Positions 33,708 to 43,011 of a stretch of DNA of 64,000 bases are shown in pieces. The notes below the pieces were generated by a model that saw nothing but the letters and a program-made list of their open reading frames with translations, was not told where the DNA came from and did not search any database. Each line of letters opens with the position of its first letter. The stretch's first letter is position 1. Source of the stretch: Vibrio sp. 05-20-BW147 (GTDB lineage: Bacteria > Pseudomonadota > Gammaproteobacteria > Enterobacterales > Vibrionaceae); the NCBI RefSeq assembly GCF_013369385.1, contig NZ_SZTO01000021.1, positions 1 to 64,000 of the forward strand, read 5' to 3'. The translations under genes and the position numbers were made by a program.

Positions 33708-34340
33708 TTACCATTGGAGTACGGCATAAAACTGAATGTACTTACGAACCATCTGTTTCGTGCTGGTACGTCTCAGTGGATGGCCATATTTCAAGTAACA
33801 AGGGGAAATGTTGAAGCGGCTTTCAAGCGCCTGGGTGAGTTGGGTATCACATGTATACAGAGAGATTCCCTGTTCACTGTACGCGTTGATTTGGTCAGGT
33901 AACTCACCCATCCACCAATGAAGTAGCTCACGGCTGGTTTTGCTGCGACTTATCCAATGATCGCCAATCAAAAACAGCAAGTCATTGGGTTGGATGGCAA
34001 AGCCATATTCACTTTGCCATTCGGTGACATCGGTGAGTAAGTTATCACGACACGTTTTGCCAGGGCTTACCATATGATGAGATAACACCCAAACAGTCCC
34101 AACATCCGAGGTCACCCTATACTGATGGGGCAGTTCGCTTGCTTCTAATGTCTCCAAAGGTTCAATCACGCTCTCATGTTGAAATTGTTTGAAGGTATTC
34201 TGCATTCGTCGGGCAAAAGCGAGCGCGAGGTGGTGCTCACTCATCCCTTGGTTGTGAACCGCGGGATAGTGTTTTTCACACAGTTTTAGGCAATCATCCT
34301 GAAAATTGTTAACACTTTTTATGACAAGGTCGAGTAGCAA
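33708..34340 (-). CDS. Conserved-looking hypothetical protein, 210 aa
   Basis: A soluble 210-aa protein with no signal or membrane segment. I do not recognise the family. It has two His/Cys-rich patches (EKHYPAVHNQGMSEHHLALAF, WVLSHHM) and a tryptophan-rich middle (LLHWWMGELP). Codon use resembles the neighbours, and the frame is long enough on the minus strand to be real. It stands alone, upstream of a spacer of about 350 bp. No function is proposed. Confidence 0.65.
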   Translation of the reverse strand: MLLDLVIKSVNNFQDDCLKLCEKHYPAVHNQGMSEHHLALAFARRMQNTFKQFQHESVIEPLETLEASELPHQYRVTSDVGTVWVLSHHMVSPGKTCRDNLLTDVTEWQSEYGFAIQPNDLLFLIGDHWISRSKTSRELLHWWMGELPDQINAYSEQGISLYTCDTQLTQALESRFNISPCYLKYGHPLRRTSTKQMVRKYIQFYAVLQW

Positions 34341-34693
34341 GAGGTGTCCTTATGAAATGCAAAACATACTAAGCCGATTGAGGTTAGCATGTTTAAAAAA
34401 GGCCAACTAATATTCGCTTACAAGTTCTTGATCAAAACATCATATTTTCAGTTTTGATGGTTTGCTCCACTAGGTGATTTGGACAACTTGAGCTAGGTTT
34501 GAACAAACTGCGACCTAAGAAGACAGGGCTAGCGCGCGTATTAAAAGTTCCTTCAGTTTTTTCGAACAAGTTGTTCCACCGCCACAGGTAGCCCGTTTGT
34601 AAAACTTGGTAAATAATCTCACTCACATTGTAGGGGAAAGGTTATATTGCGTACTGCTACCTATTCTCATTCTCTATAAGGTTGGATAACACG
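34341..34693. other. 353-bp spacer before cytochrome b561 gene
   Basis: No gene with a ribosome site is evident. A 64-codon minus-strand frame (34432-34626) lacks recognisable features and is not called. The last 60 bp before 34694 should hold the promoter of the b561-yceI pair. I see no repeats or terminators of note. Confidence 0.4.
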
Positions 34694-35233
34694 ATGGAAA
34701 ATCATGTGACGCACTACAACGCCATTGCTCGGCTGATTCATTGGGTATCGGCTGCGGTCATTGTTGGTATGTTTGCCGTCGGTTTGTGGATGGTTGATTT
34801 GTCTTATTACAGCGAGTGGTATCGTATTGCGCCAAACTGGCATAAGTCTGTCGGTGTCTTGCTACTTGCTCTGACTCTATTTCGTTTGGTTTGGAAATTG
34901 GTGAAGCCGTCACCAAACATCGAAGGCACAAAAACCGAAGTAGCAGCCGCAAAAGCAGCGCACCATACAATCTATTTATTACTGATGGTGCTGTTTATCT
35001 CGGGTTATTTAATTTCGACGTCTGATGGACGCGGAATAGAAGTACTTAATTGGTTTACTGTTCCAGCAGCCGGTGAGTTGTTTGCTAATCAGTCTGATAT
35101 AGCGGGAGCGATTCACTTTTATGTTGCTTGGGCATTAATCGGCCTTGCTGCACTCCATGCACTTGCCGCTTTAAAACATCACTTTGTCGACAAGGACAAT
35201 ACATTAAGAAAAATGATAGGAGCTCGAACATGA
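34694..35233 (+). CDS. Cytochrome b561 family protein (YceJ-like)
   Basis: A 179-aa membrane protein with four helices and histidines for two b hemes: IARLIHW (near residue 16), NWHKS, and FYVAWALIGLAALHALAALKHH with two spaced histidines in the last helix. It probably passes electrons between quinone and a periplasmic partner. I use ATG 34694; an upstream TTG gives four extra codons. Its stop overlaps the ATG of yceI, and this gene pair is common in proteobacteria. Confidence 0.88.
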   Translation: MENHVTHYNAIARLIHWVSAAVIVGMFAVGLWMVDLSYYSEWYRIAPNWHKSVGVLLLALTLFRLVWKLVKPSPNIEGTKTEVAAAKAAHHTIYLLLMVLFISGYLISTSDGRGIEVLNWFTVPAAGELFANQSDIAGAIHFYVAWALIGLAALHALAALKHHFVDKDNTLRKMIGART

Positions 35234-35799
35234 GAAAGTCAGTTATTGCGACAGGTTTAGCGTTGATGATGGCAGTGCCGTTTGCTGCAAACGCTGCCGA
35301 TTACGTTATTGATACCAAAGGGGCACACGCGTCTATTAACTTTAAAGTGAGCCATCTTGGTTATAGCTTTATTAAAGGTCGTTTCAATACCTTCTCTGGT
35401 GATTTTTCTTACGATCAAAGCAACATTGCTGCGTCTAAAGTAAACGTAGTCGTTGATACCCGTAGCTTAGATTCTAACCATGCAGAGCGTGATAAGCACA
35501 TTCGTAGCGGCGATTTTATTGATGCAGGCAAATTCAATACCGCCACGTTTACTAGCACCAAAGTGATGGACAAGGGCGATGGTAAACTGGATGTGATGGG
35601 TGATTTGACGCTGCACGGCGTAACAAAGCCTATTACTATTGCTGCTGAGTTTGTTGGTGCAGGTCAAGACCCATGGGGTGGCCAACGTGTAGGCTTTGTT
35701 GGTATGACTCGTCTTGAGCTTGCTGATTTCAACATTCCAGTGATGGGTACTTCAAGCTACGTTGATATGGAATTGCACGTAGAAGGCATTAAGAAGTAA
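35230..35799 (+). CDS. YceI family periplasmic protein
   Basis: A 189-aa protein with a cleavable signal peptide (ending AANA/ADYV) and a lipocalin-like YceI fold: AHASINFKVSHLGYSFIKGRF, LTLHGVTKPI and RLELADFNI are family hallmarks. YceI proteins bind isoprenoid quinone-like lipids in their barrel. The start at 35230 overlaps the b561 stop (ATGA), so the two are co-translated, which suggests work on the same lipid-soluble electron carrier. Confidence 0.92.
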   Translation: MRKSVIATGLALMMAVPFAANAADYVIDTKGAHASINFKVSHLGYSFIKGRFNTFSGDFSYDQSNIAASKVNVVVDTRSLDSNHAERDKHIRSGDFIDAGKFNTATFTSTKVMDKGDGKLDVMGDLTLHGVTKPITIAAEFVGAGQDPWGGQRVGFVGMTRLELADFNIPVMGTSSYVDMELHVEGIKK

Positions 35800-35834
35800 T
35801 TTCTTCGCATGAGATTACGTTGCTGTGCACAATA

Positions 35835-35859
35835 AGAAAGCCTCCAATGGAGGCTTTCT
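35835..35859. terminator. Terminator between yceI and the FocA-CBS gene
   Basis: Arms AGAAAGCCTCC (35835-35845) and GGAGGCTTTCT (35849-35859) with a 3-nt loop lie between convergent genes and could serve both. Confidence 0.8.
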
Positions 35860-35891
35860 GCTTATTTAAGCCATGTTGTTTACTGTTTTCG

Positions 35892-37343
35892 TTACGCCGT
35901 TTCTAACTGACGCGTTTCTACGAGATTCAAACGCTCACCATAAATTGGACGCAACGCGTTCAGCACTTCTTGACGCGACACAACACCGGCAAACTTGCCA
36001 TTTTCTAGAACAGGCAGAACATGAGGCTTGTTCACTTTCATGCTTTTCGCACGTTCTTCAAGTGACAGTGACGTCATACGTGTAGCGATGCCCATACTAG
36101 AGGTTGGGTATAACTGCTCTTTGTCGATGCAAAGGAACTCAACCACATCGACCAAACGATCATTGACATCAATCGCTACCACATCACGGCTCATCAAATC
36201 CACGACTTTTTGACCTGAGCTTGGTAGGTAATCTTGACACCAAAGATCAACCATCACATCGTGCGCTGAAAGAAAACCGACCAAGCGACCTTCAATATCC
36301 ACAACGGGTGCACTGACAATGTGGTTATCTAGAAGAGTATCCAGTGCTGTGGCAATTGGCATTTCCACACCAAGAACGATTGGTTTTGGATTCATGATTT
36401 CTTTTACAACTGCTGCGTTTTTCATAGTAAATTCCTTAACTGACGTAATTTGCGTTGTTTGTGTAATTGTGCTGATTTTTGCTGCTTTTAATTCTGGGCG
36501 ACGGTAGATACACCAGTTCGCTAAGCCGACTAACACAGCGCCGCCGACGATATTGCCCAGGGTCACGGGTATAAGGTTGGCAGTAATAAAGTGACCGACA
36601 TTGAGATCTGCATATTGGCTTGCATTGGCACCGACTTGTACCCAAAACGTGTCTGGTGCAAAGTTGGCAATCACGATCCCGAGTGGCACCATAAACATGT
36701 TGGCCACACAGTGCTCAAACCCGCTGCTAACAAACATGGCGACAGGCAACATGGTCATTACGGCTTTAGTCATCGCATTGGCAGAACTGAAAGTTAGCCA
36801 AATTGCCAAACAAACCAGTAAGTTACAAAGAACACCCAACGAAAATGCTTGAATCGCCGTATGGTGTAATTTGTGTTGGGCAATGTTGAGTGCATTCAAT
36901 CCCCATTGCCCACCGTCCATCTGGTACAAACCCGCACCAGTGACCAACAAAAGCAAGAACATGGCACCGATAAAGTTACCGATGTAGACTTTTCCCCAAA
37001 TCGACAGCATTTTGGTAAAGCTGATCTGTTTGTTTGCCCAAGAAATGCTGGAAAGCACAGAACTGGTAAACAGTTCTCCTCCACAGATGACGATGAGGAT
37101 TAATCCCATACTGAAGGCTAAACCGCCTGCAAATCGGCTCAATCCCCAACCTGCATTTGCGCTACCGGTTGTCACCGTGATGTAGAACAAGAAAGCAAGC
37201 CCAATAAATGCCCCGGCCATAATCGCAAGACCTAATGTCATCGCGCTGGTTTTGTTTGCCTTACTCAGTGCAAACTTTTCGGCTTCGGCCATCATCTCCT
37301 TAGGAGAAAAGTACTGAGTGTTTTCAGAGGCAGCCACTGACAT
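35892..37343 (-). CDS. Formate/nitrite channel fused to a CBS-domain pair
   Basis: A 483-aa fusion. Residues about 10-285 are a FocA/NirC-type pentameric channel with six helices; the family motifs GGELFTSSVLSSISWANKQI and FEHCVANMFMVPLG are clear. Residues about 310-475 hold two CBS domains (IMNPKPIVLGVEMPIATALDTLLDNHIVSAPVVD, then DLMSRDVVAIDVNDRLVDVVEFL), the second with an insert of about 25 residues. CBS pairs bind adenine nucleotides, so channel gating by energy state is a reasonable inference. GGAG precedes the ATG. It is divergent from a LysR regulator with shared LysR-type sites. Confidence 0.88.
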   Translation of the reverse strand: MSVAASENTQYFSPKEMMAEAEKFALSKANKTSAMTLGLAIMAGAFIGLAFLFYITVTTGSANAGWGLSRFAGGLAFSMGLILIVICGGELFTSSVLSSISWANKQISFTKMLSIWGKVYIGNFIGAMFLLLLVTGAGLYQMDGGQWGLNALNIAQHKLHHTAIQAFSLGVLCNLLVCLAIWLTFSSANAMTKAVMTMLPVAMFVSSGFEHCVANMFMVPLGIVIANFAPDTFWVQVGANASQYADLNVGHFITANLIPVTLGNIVGGAVLVGLANWCIYRRPELKAAKISTITQTTQITSVKEFTMKNAAVVKEIMNPKPIVLGVEMPIATALDTLLDNHIVSAPVVDIEGRLVGFLSAHDVMVDLWCQDYLPSSGQKVVDLMSRDVVAIDVNDRLVDVVEFLCIDKEQLYPTSSMGIATRMTSLSLEERAKSMKVNKPHVLPVLENGKFAGVVSRQEVLNALRPIYGERLNLVETRQLETA

Positions 37344-37497
37344 GTTGACTCCTTTTATCTGAATTCATTGATACTCCTTAATTTATGGTTATTCGCATTA
37401 GCGCTGACGTTGTTAGTGATTGCGGTGTTCCCAAACCGCACCAACAGATTAAGGGGCGGAGCAACTACAGGTAAAATTGATAATTTTTAGAATCCTC

Positions 37498-37561
37498 ATC
37501 AAATTATTTGATATGCAAAAACAGAGGCGTAAAATGAAACCCATTGCTGATCAATTTGATC
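37498..37561. promoter_or_regulatory. LysR-type binding sites between focA-CBS and lysR
   Basis: ATCAAATTATTTGAT (37498-37512) is a perfect 7+1+7 palindrome of the ATC-N9-GAT form used by many LysR proteins. A second palindrome, GATCAATTTGATC (37549-37561), lies 36 bp further, 30 bp before the lysR start. Two sites in the shared 247-bp region fit autoregulation and control of the channel gene. Confidence 0.6.
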
Positions 37562-37590
37562 TATTGCTGCCGTAAGTAGAGGGTGAAATC

Positions 37591-38496
37591 TTGCGTTATT
37601 CGTTAAAACAGTTGGCCGTTTTTGATGCGGTCGCTGATACAGGGAGTGTTAGCCAAGCGGCTGACAAATTGGCGTTAACTCAATCAGCCACAAGCATGTC
37701 ACTAGCTCAACTGGAGAAAATGCTTGGTAGGCCGTTGTTTGAGCGCCAAGGGAAACAGATGGCTTTAACCCACTGGGGGATGTGGTTGAGGCCAAAAGCA
37801 AAGCGCCTGCTTCAAGATGCACAGCAAATTGAGATGGGCTTCTATGAGCAACATTTACTGAGTGGTGAGATCCGCTTAGGGGCAAGCCAAACTCCAGCAG
37901 AGCATCTCGTACCAGAGCTTATCAGTATCATTGATAATGACTTTCCAGAGATGCGGATATCACTTGGCGTCAAAAGTACCAGTGGCGTCATTGAAGGGGT
38001 GCTGGATTACCGGTATGACCTTGGGATTATCGAAGGTCGATGTGATGATAACCGTCTACATCAAGAGGTGTGGTGCCGTGATCACCTTACGGTGGTTGCT
38101 TCTGCAAACCATCCTTTCGCTCGTCGAGATACCGTTAGTTTGGCGCAGCTTGAGCAGGCGAGGTGGGTATTACGTGAACATGGTTCGGGTACGCGCAAAA
38201 TTTTTGATAGTTCGATTCATCATCTCGTCGAAGATCTTGATGTGTGGCGTGAGTATGAGCATGTTCCGGTGTTAAGAAGCTTGGTCGAAAACGGTTCTTA
38301 CCTGACTTGTTTGCCTTATTTAGATGTAGAGCGACATATCGAAGCCGGTCGTTTGGTTGCATTGAATGTGCCTGATTTACATATGGAAAGAACACTCTCT
38401 TTTATATGGCGCGCGGATATGTCAGAAAATCCATTGGTCGAATGTATCAAGCGAGAAGGCCTACGAATGATGAAAGGAAAACCATCGGTGTTATAA
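37591..38496 (+). CDS. LysR-family transcriptional regulator
   Basis: A 301-aa regulator with the N-terminal winged helix-turn-helix (residues 3-62, LAVFDAVADTGSVSQAADKLALTQSATSMSLAQLEK) and a periplasmic-binding-protein-like effector domain. The start codon is TTG with AGAGGGTG upstream; no ATG fits better. It is transcribed away from the FocA-CBS gene, so that gene is its most likely target. The effector may be formate, nitrite or a related anion, but nothing in the sequence decides this. Confidence 0.9.
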   Translation: MRYSLKQLAVFDAVADTGSVSQAADKLALTQSATSMSLAQLEKMLGRPLFERQGKQMALTHWGMWLRPKAKRLLQDAQQIEMGFYEQHLLSGEIRLGASQTPAEHLVPELISIIDNDFPEMRISLGVKSTSGVIEGVLDYRYDLGIIEGRCDDNRLHQEVWCRDHLTVVASANHPFARRDTVSLAQLEQARWVLREHGSGTRKIFDSSIHHLVEDLDVWREYEHVPVLRSLVENGSYLTCLPYLDVERHIEAGRLVALNVPDLHMERTLSFIWRADMSENPLVECIKREGLRMMKGKPSVL

Positions 38497-38701
38497 CCAT
38501 CTCAACTTCACTCGCGCAGATGAGAGAACAACGTGCGCAGGGTTATTTTCGAAATCTGTTGATTTATCGTTTACCTCATACTTTTTGTGTAAACAAATGA
38601 AAATGAAATTTTTCGGTGTGATCTTGTGCACGTTTGTTTGGTGGTTTTTCTCTTAGTATTCATTGCTTGATTGATATGCGAGTTGGCATTCGCCGCTCCA
38701 A

Positions 38702-39193
38702 ATGAGTATGAGTCGCACTATGAGTACATTGGTCGCTATTTCTTTAACAACAGGTATTTTGTCAGGAATATGGGGATGGATTGCCATCTCACTAGGCCTA
38801 CTTTCGTGGGCGGGATTTCTTGGCTGTACAAGCTATTTCGCTTCACCCAACTCGGGGTTGAAAGGGTTAGCTGAGAGTTTGCTGACAAATATGTCTGGTG
38901 TTTTTTGGGCCATGGTGATCATTCACGGTTCGACGTATGCGGGTCTAGACATTCTAGGTTACGTGATTACTGCAATCGTCGCATTTGTCATGTGTATTCA
39001 AGCGAAACAAACTTGGTTGGCATATATCCCTGGTACTTTTATTGGTTCCTGCGCCACTTTTGCCGCGGACGGTAATTGGCAGCTTGTTGTGCCATCTCTC
39101 CTGTTAGGTGGAGTGTTTGGGTATCTCATGAAAACAACGGGCCTTTGGTTGCATCAGAAATCAGCCGCTGCTCAGCTTGCACGTCAAGCATAA
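38702..39193 (+). CDS. YcdZ/DUF1097 family membrane protein
   Basis: A 163-aa inner-membrane protein with five or six helices. LTTGILSGIWGWIAISLGLLSWAGFLGCTSYFA and the later YIPGTFIGSCATFA align closely with E. coli YcdZ. The start may be 38702 or the third ATG at 38720. A weak CRP-like sequence (TGTGATCTTGTGCACG at 38617-38632) lies upstream. The function of the family is not established. Confidence 0.85.
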   Translation: MSMSRTMSTLVAISLTTGILSGIWGWIAISLGLLSWAGFLGCTSYFASPNSGLKGLAESLLTNMSGVFWAMVIIHGSTYAGLDILGYVITAIVAFVMCIQAKQTWLAYIPGTFIGSCATFAADGNWQLVVPSLLLGGVFGYLMKTTGLWLHQKSAAAQLARQA

Positions 39194-39277
39194 AGTAATC
39201 CCCGATCTTTTTGTATCCGGTATACAGAGTCTGAATCCCGCTTTGTATACAACATCAATATTTATGATATTTGGTAC

Positions 39278-39303
39278 AAGCGCATCTTTTGATGCGCTTT
39301 TTT
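39278..39303 (+). terminator. Terminator after the ycdZ-like gene
   Basis: Arms AAGCGCATC (39278-39286) and GATGCGCTT (39291-39299) with a TTTT loop are followed by a T-run. It ends the ycdZ-like transcript before the convergent OLD-family gene. Confidence 0.85.
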
Positions 39304-39328
39304 CTATTTGTTGTTTTGTCAATGGCTC

Positions 39329-40960
39329 CTAGGTATTGCCATTGGCCATGGTGACAATACGTTTTAACGTCCAACGAAGTAACACAGGAATGCACTCAAT
39401 GCCGTGTTCTTCACAATGTGAGACGATTGAGAGAGCGAGATCGGGTTTAGCGTGTTTCTTAAGTACCTTGTTCACTACCTTTTTGGCAGGAATAGGATGT
39501 TCATAAGGAATTTTGATGAGATCCTTAAAGAATTTATCGAAGCCATGATTGTATAGAAAGTGTTCGATGTCATGATCGGGCAACTCGGTGAGCCGGTGAC
39601 GTTCTTGATCGTGCCCGAGCATACTTTTTACCGTTGCTGCGTATTTCTTACCCGCAGCATCGCCATCCGTCACTACGTGCCAATCAATTCCCATCGCTTT
39701 CGCCACTTTGATCAGTGAACGTAAACCGGATTGAGCAAATTCGATAATTTGCACACCTTCTGCAGCCAAGTTGTATCCACATTGATTGGCCAGTTCGTTG
39801 AAGAGCCAAACTTCTGTTTCACCCTCAACCAACAGCCAGCAACGAGCGAAAAGTGCTCCAGAACGATGGAAACGAATATGGAAGCCGATTCGACGTAGTT
39901 CATCCACGCTGAAACGTTGTGGTTGGATACTTTTGGCAACCGTTTTATCGGACTGTCGGATAAGCCGGCGAATGGAGTAGAGTGGAACAGAACCCAGCAA
40001 TGCGCCACTGTTGGTGGTGAGGATTTTTTGCATGGGTAACATTTGCAACAAGCTCCATGCGCGGGCCAAGTGTGTTGGATGAAGGCGGCCTTCGGGATCT
40101 TCGATGATCAAGATAGGGCGTGCGCAACGTCTGAGGTCGGCAGGCCCTTTGGCTTGTAAATAGGCATTGAGTAACCCCATTAGCAGCAGACGTGTTTGCT
40201 TGTTGTTGGTTTCTTTAATGAACTGGCTAAGATTTTTGTCTGCAGACGTCGCGTTATAAAACAGACCATCGCGCGGCTTACGTGGGTCATTTCGGTTAGG
40301 ACTTTTGAAAGAAAAGTAGTGATCTACCAACGAATGCATGGAGTTTAAACTGCTGCGCATCTCGCCTTTATTTACATGACCCGGAATCGCTAACAAGCGA
40401 CGACAGGTATTATCAATACGCTTTTCAATACGGGCATTTTTGCCGTTCACGCCATTAATAATTTCGGGGAAGCGACGTGAATCTCGCAGGCGAATCACGG
40501 GATGCAAAGACATGAGCTCTTGAGCAATTTTCTCTGAATGATGGAGAGATTTGGTGGAGCCATCATCGTTCAGAAATGCATAATGCGTGGTGATGTCGTA
40601 ACCGTCTCGTGTCGCACTAATGCGATAGAAGATTCGATGATCACCATTTTCGTCTTTACACCAAATCGGCTTAAGGCGTCGATAACGCCCTGCTTTGATT
40701 TCATGCTTGTCGCTCGAGCGGAAACACAAAATGATTTGTAGGTGTTGAGTCTGTGGGTGCGAAATGGAGTAATCGACATGAAAATCTGACATCAAAAATT
40801 GATAAAGCTCAGCGCCCGGAGGAAGAGCAACAGACAAGGCATCTAAAAGCGAGGATTTTCCCCACGTGTTTTCACCAATTAAGGTGGTGAGTTCATCAAA
40901 AGAAAGCGATAACCGTCTTATTCCTCGAAAACCGGAGATTTCAATTCGTTCTAAAAGCAT
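39329..40960 (-). CDS. ybjD: OLD-family ATP-dependent endonuclease, YbjD-like
   Basis: A 543-aa protein aligning end to end with E. coli YbjD. The ABC-type ATPase has Walker A GENTWGKSSLLDAL (residues 29-42) and Walker B ILIIEDPEGRLHP (about residue 290). The C-terminal TOPRIM nuclease has LLVEGETEVWL and VVTDGDAAGKKY. OLD proteins are DNA nucleases, some with phage-related roles (P2 Old, Gabija GajA), but YbjD is a chromosomal stand-alone type of unknown role. No GajB-like helicase is adjacent. It is convergent with the ycdZ-like gene. Confidence 0.9.
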   Translation of the reverse strand: MLLERIEISGFRGIRRLSLSFDELTTLIGENTWGKSSLLDALSVALPPGAELYQFLMSDFHVDYSISHPQTQHLQIILCFRSSDKHEIKAGRYRRLKPIWCKDENGDHRIFYRISATRDGYDITTHYAFLNDDGSTKSLHHSEKIAQELMSLHPVIRLRDSRRFPEIINGVNGKNARIEKRIDNTCRRLLAIPGHVNKGEMRSSLNSMHSLVDHYFSFKSPNRNDPRKPRDGLFYNATSADKNLSQFIKETNNKQTRLLLMGLLNAYLQAKGPADLRRCARPILIIEDPEGRLHPTHLARAWSLLQMLPMQKILTTNSGALLGSVPLYSIRRLIRQSDKTVAKSIQPQRFSVDELRRIGFHIRFHRSGALFARCWLLVEGETEVWLFNELANQCGYNLAAEGVQIIEFAQSGLRSLIKVAKAMGIDWHVVTDGDAAGKKYAATVKSMLGHDQERHRLTELPDHDIEHFLYNHGFDKFFKDLIKIPYEHPIPAKKVVNKVLKKHAKPDLALSIVSHCEEHGIECIPVLLRWTLKRIVTMANGNT

Positions 40961-41213
40961 AACTCTCCTCCATGTGCACCCTAATTATTTGAATGTAAAG
41001 TGAAAGGCGCTTCTACAAAGCATATGACAAATTCGAACTGGCTGTTTGTTATGGTGTCACAGTTTTCATTGTGTTGATGGTTTGTTGAACAAATAGAGCG
41101 AAATAGATGTGATTTTATCGTCAGTAAGTGGTGTTTATTTGCAGAATGGTTTCATAAAATTCACGATTCTGTCATCATTCTGCTCTAAGTATAAAGGGAT
41201 GAAGAGAGAGAAG

Positions 41214-42947
41214 ATGACGATGATAAAAACAAATAAGCCAGTCACTTTGAAACTGGCGCACATCAATGACACTCATTCCTACTTTGAGCCAACGTCATTA
41301 CAACTAAGAATTTCCTTATCAGGGAACCAGATTGAACCTTACGTGAGTGCGGGTGGATTTGCGCGCATCGCAACACGCGCTCAGCAAATTCAACAAGAGG
41401 CTGAAAGACAGAAAAAAGGGTTTCTATTCTTGCATGCTGGCGACTGTTTCCAAGGTACGCTTTATTTTTCGCTGTTCAAAGGCAAGGCAAACGCCGATCT
41501 GCTTAATACCATGGGCATTGATGCTATGGCTTTGGGAAATCATGAGCTCGATATGGGCAATGAACCTGTTGCCCAGTTTGTCCGCCGTATTCAGTTTCCT
41601 CTATTGGCAGGAAACTGGAACCTCAGCAATGAGAACCCAAATAAGTCGTTAACGATAAAAGGATGCAAAAATATCCGCAGTTTCGATGTTCAAACGAGTA
41701 CTGCACAGTACATTGTTAAACTCATCGACGGAGAACCTGTTGCCATTTTTGGTTTGTCTTTAGACAAAATGGCGGATATTGCCAACCCAGATCTGGATAC
41801 GCCATTTGAAAACGCCATCGAAACAGCAAAAGCAACGGTGGCGCGATTAAACCAAGAAGGCATTAATAAGATTATTTTGCTTAGCCATTTAGGTTATGAC
41901 GGTGATATTGAATTGGCTAACGAAGTTTCCGGCATTGCGCTAATTATCGGCGGGCACAGCCACCGATTACAGGGGGACTTTAGCGCGGTTGGTCTTGGGA
42001 AAGACGATGATTATGGCCTGCGTGTGAGGGATACTTACATCGTCCAAGCGGGCTTCCATGCTCTGACCATGGGCCACTGTGAGATTAGGTTTGCAGCAGA
42101 CGGGTTAGTTACACACTTTAGTGGCCGTAATGAGCTGCTTATTGGGCGTCGTATGTTTTTAGACCCAGGCTTAAATCAACAAAGTGATGAAGATTGGTAT
42201 CTGCAGGCTGCAGACTTCATTGATAGCCAAGTGAATGTGGTGGTATGCAAGAAAGACCCAGGCATTCAACACATCATGCAAAATAAGTACATTCCGAGAG
42301 TGCGCGAACTGCAAAAGACGATTATCGCGCATACCGATCGCGCACTTCGCCACGTTCGTATTCCCGATGAAGTCGGTCCCAGTGAACTGGCGCCAATGGT
42401 CGCGGCGTCATTTGTTCACGCGTTAAACAAACGTCAACGTCAGGTTCAGTTTGCTATTCATAACGCTGGTGGCGTTCGAAATTCGCTGAACCCAGGTAAT
42501 GTCTCCGTGGCCGATGTCGCTGGCAAGTTACTGCCTTTTGCCGTGCCGATCGGATGTTATGACGTTCAAGGGAAAACCATTGCCGCTGCGTTGGAAGGGG
42601 CGATCAACAACGCGACCAATAATGGCGTGGAAGGGACTGGTTCTGGAAGCTATCCGTATACCTATGGGCTACGATTTCATTATTGTGCGGAAAAGCCAAA
42701 AGGGGAACGCATTGAGCAACTTGAAATACAGTTGGCAGATGAGTGGCATCCCATAGAAGAAGAACGCTGGTATCGTGGCGCTTCATCTGCGTATACGATG
42801 AAAGGCAAAGAAGGCTATGAAGCCATCCGCCAGATGAAAGGTGAAGGTTGGGTGAGTAATCTCTCTATGGCCGACTGCTTTATCGAATATCTGTCTGAGA
42901 TCCCCTATGTACTGAACCCTAATCGCACAGTTGCACTGGGTTGCTGA
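41214..42947 (+). CDS. 5'-nucleotidase/metallophosphatase family protein lacking a signal peptide
   Basis: A 577-aa UshA-type enzyme. The metallophosphatase core shows LAHINDTHSYFEP, GDCFQGTLYF, GNHELDMG, LLSHLGYDGDI and GGHSHR, so both metal sites are complete. The C-terminal nucleotide-binding domain has NAGGVRNSL and YTYGLRF. UshA relatives are usually periplasmic, yet the start at 41214 (GAGAGAG upstream) and every alternative start give no signal peptide, so I expect a cytoplasmic enzyme. The substrate could be nucleotides, nucleotide sugars or other phosphoesters. It is followed by a 30-aa membrane peptide. Confidence 0.87.
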   Translation: MTMIKTNKPVTLKLAHINDTHSYFEPTSLQLRISLSGNQIEPYVSAGGFARIATRAQQIQQEAERQKKGFLFLHAGDCFQGTLYFSLFKGKANADLLNTMGIDAMALGNHELDMGNEPVAQFVRRIQFPLLAGNWNLSNENPNKSLTIKGCKNIRSFDVQTSTAQYIVKLIDGEPVAIFGLSLDKMADIANPDLDTPFENAIETAKATVARLNQEGINKIILLSHLGYDGDIELANEVSGIALIIGGHSHRLQGDFSAVGLGKDDDYGLRVRDTYIVQAGFHALTMGHCEIRFAADGLVTHFSGRNELLIGRRMFLDPGLNQQSDEDWYLQAADFIDSQVNVVVCKKDPGIQHIMQNKYIPRVRELQKTIIAHTDRALRHVRIPDEVGPSELAPMVAASFVHALNKRQRQVQFAIHNAGGVRNSLNPGNVSVADVAGKLLPFAVPIGCYDVQGKTIAAALEGAINNATNNGVEGTGSGSYPYTYGLRFHYCAEKPKGERIEQLEIQLADEWHPIEEERWYRGASSAYTMKGKEGYEAIRQMKGEGWVSNLSMADCFIEYLSEIPYVLNPNRTVALGC

Positions 42948-43011
42948 TGATAAAAGCAAACTTGGTATAAAGTTTGCTCAGCTTCTTTGGCTTAACAGCG
43001 GGGGAGCGCTT

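Noticed and set aside
34432..34626. Minus-strand 64-codon frame in the spacer before the b561 gene
   Set aside because: No ribosome site, no recognisable motif and no partner; chance frame is the simpler reading.
39329..40960. Gabija-like defence system based on the OLD-family nuclease
   Set aside because: The protein aligns along its full length with stand-alone YbjD, and no GajB-type helicase is adjacent.
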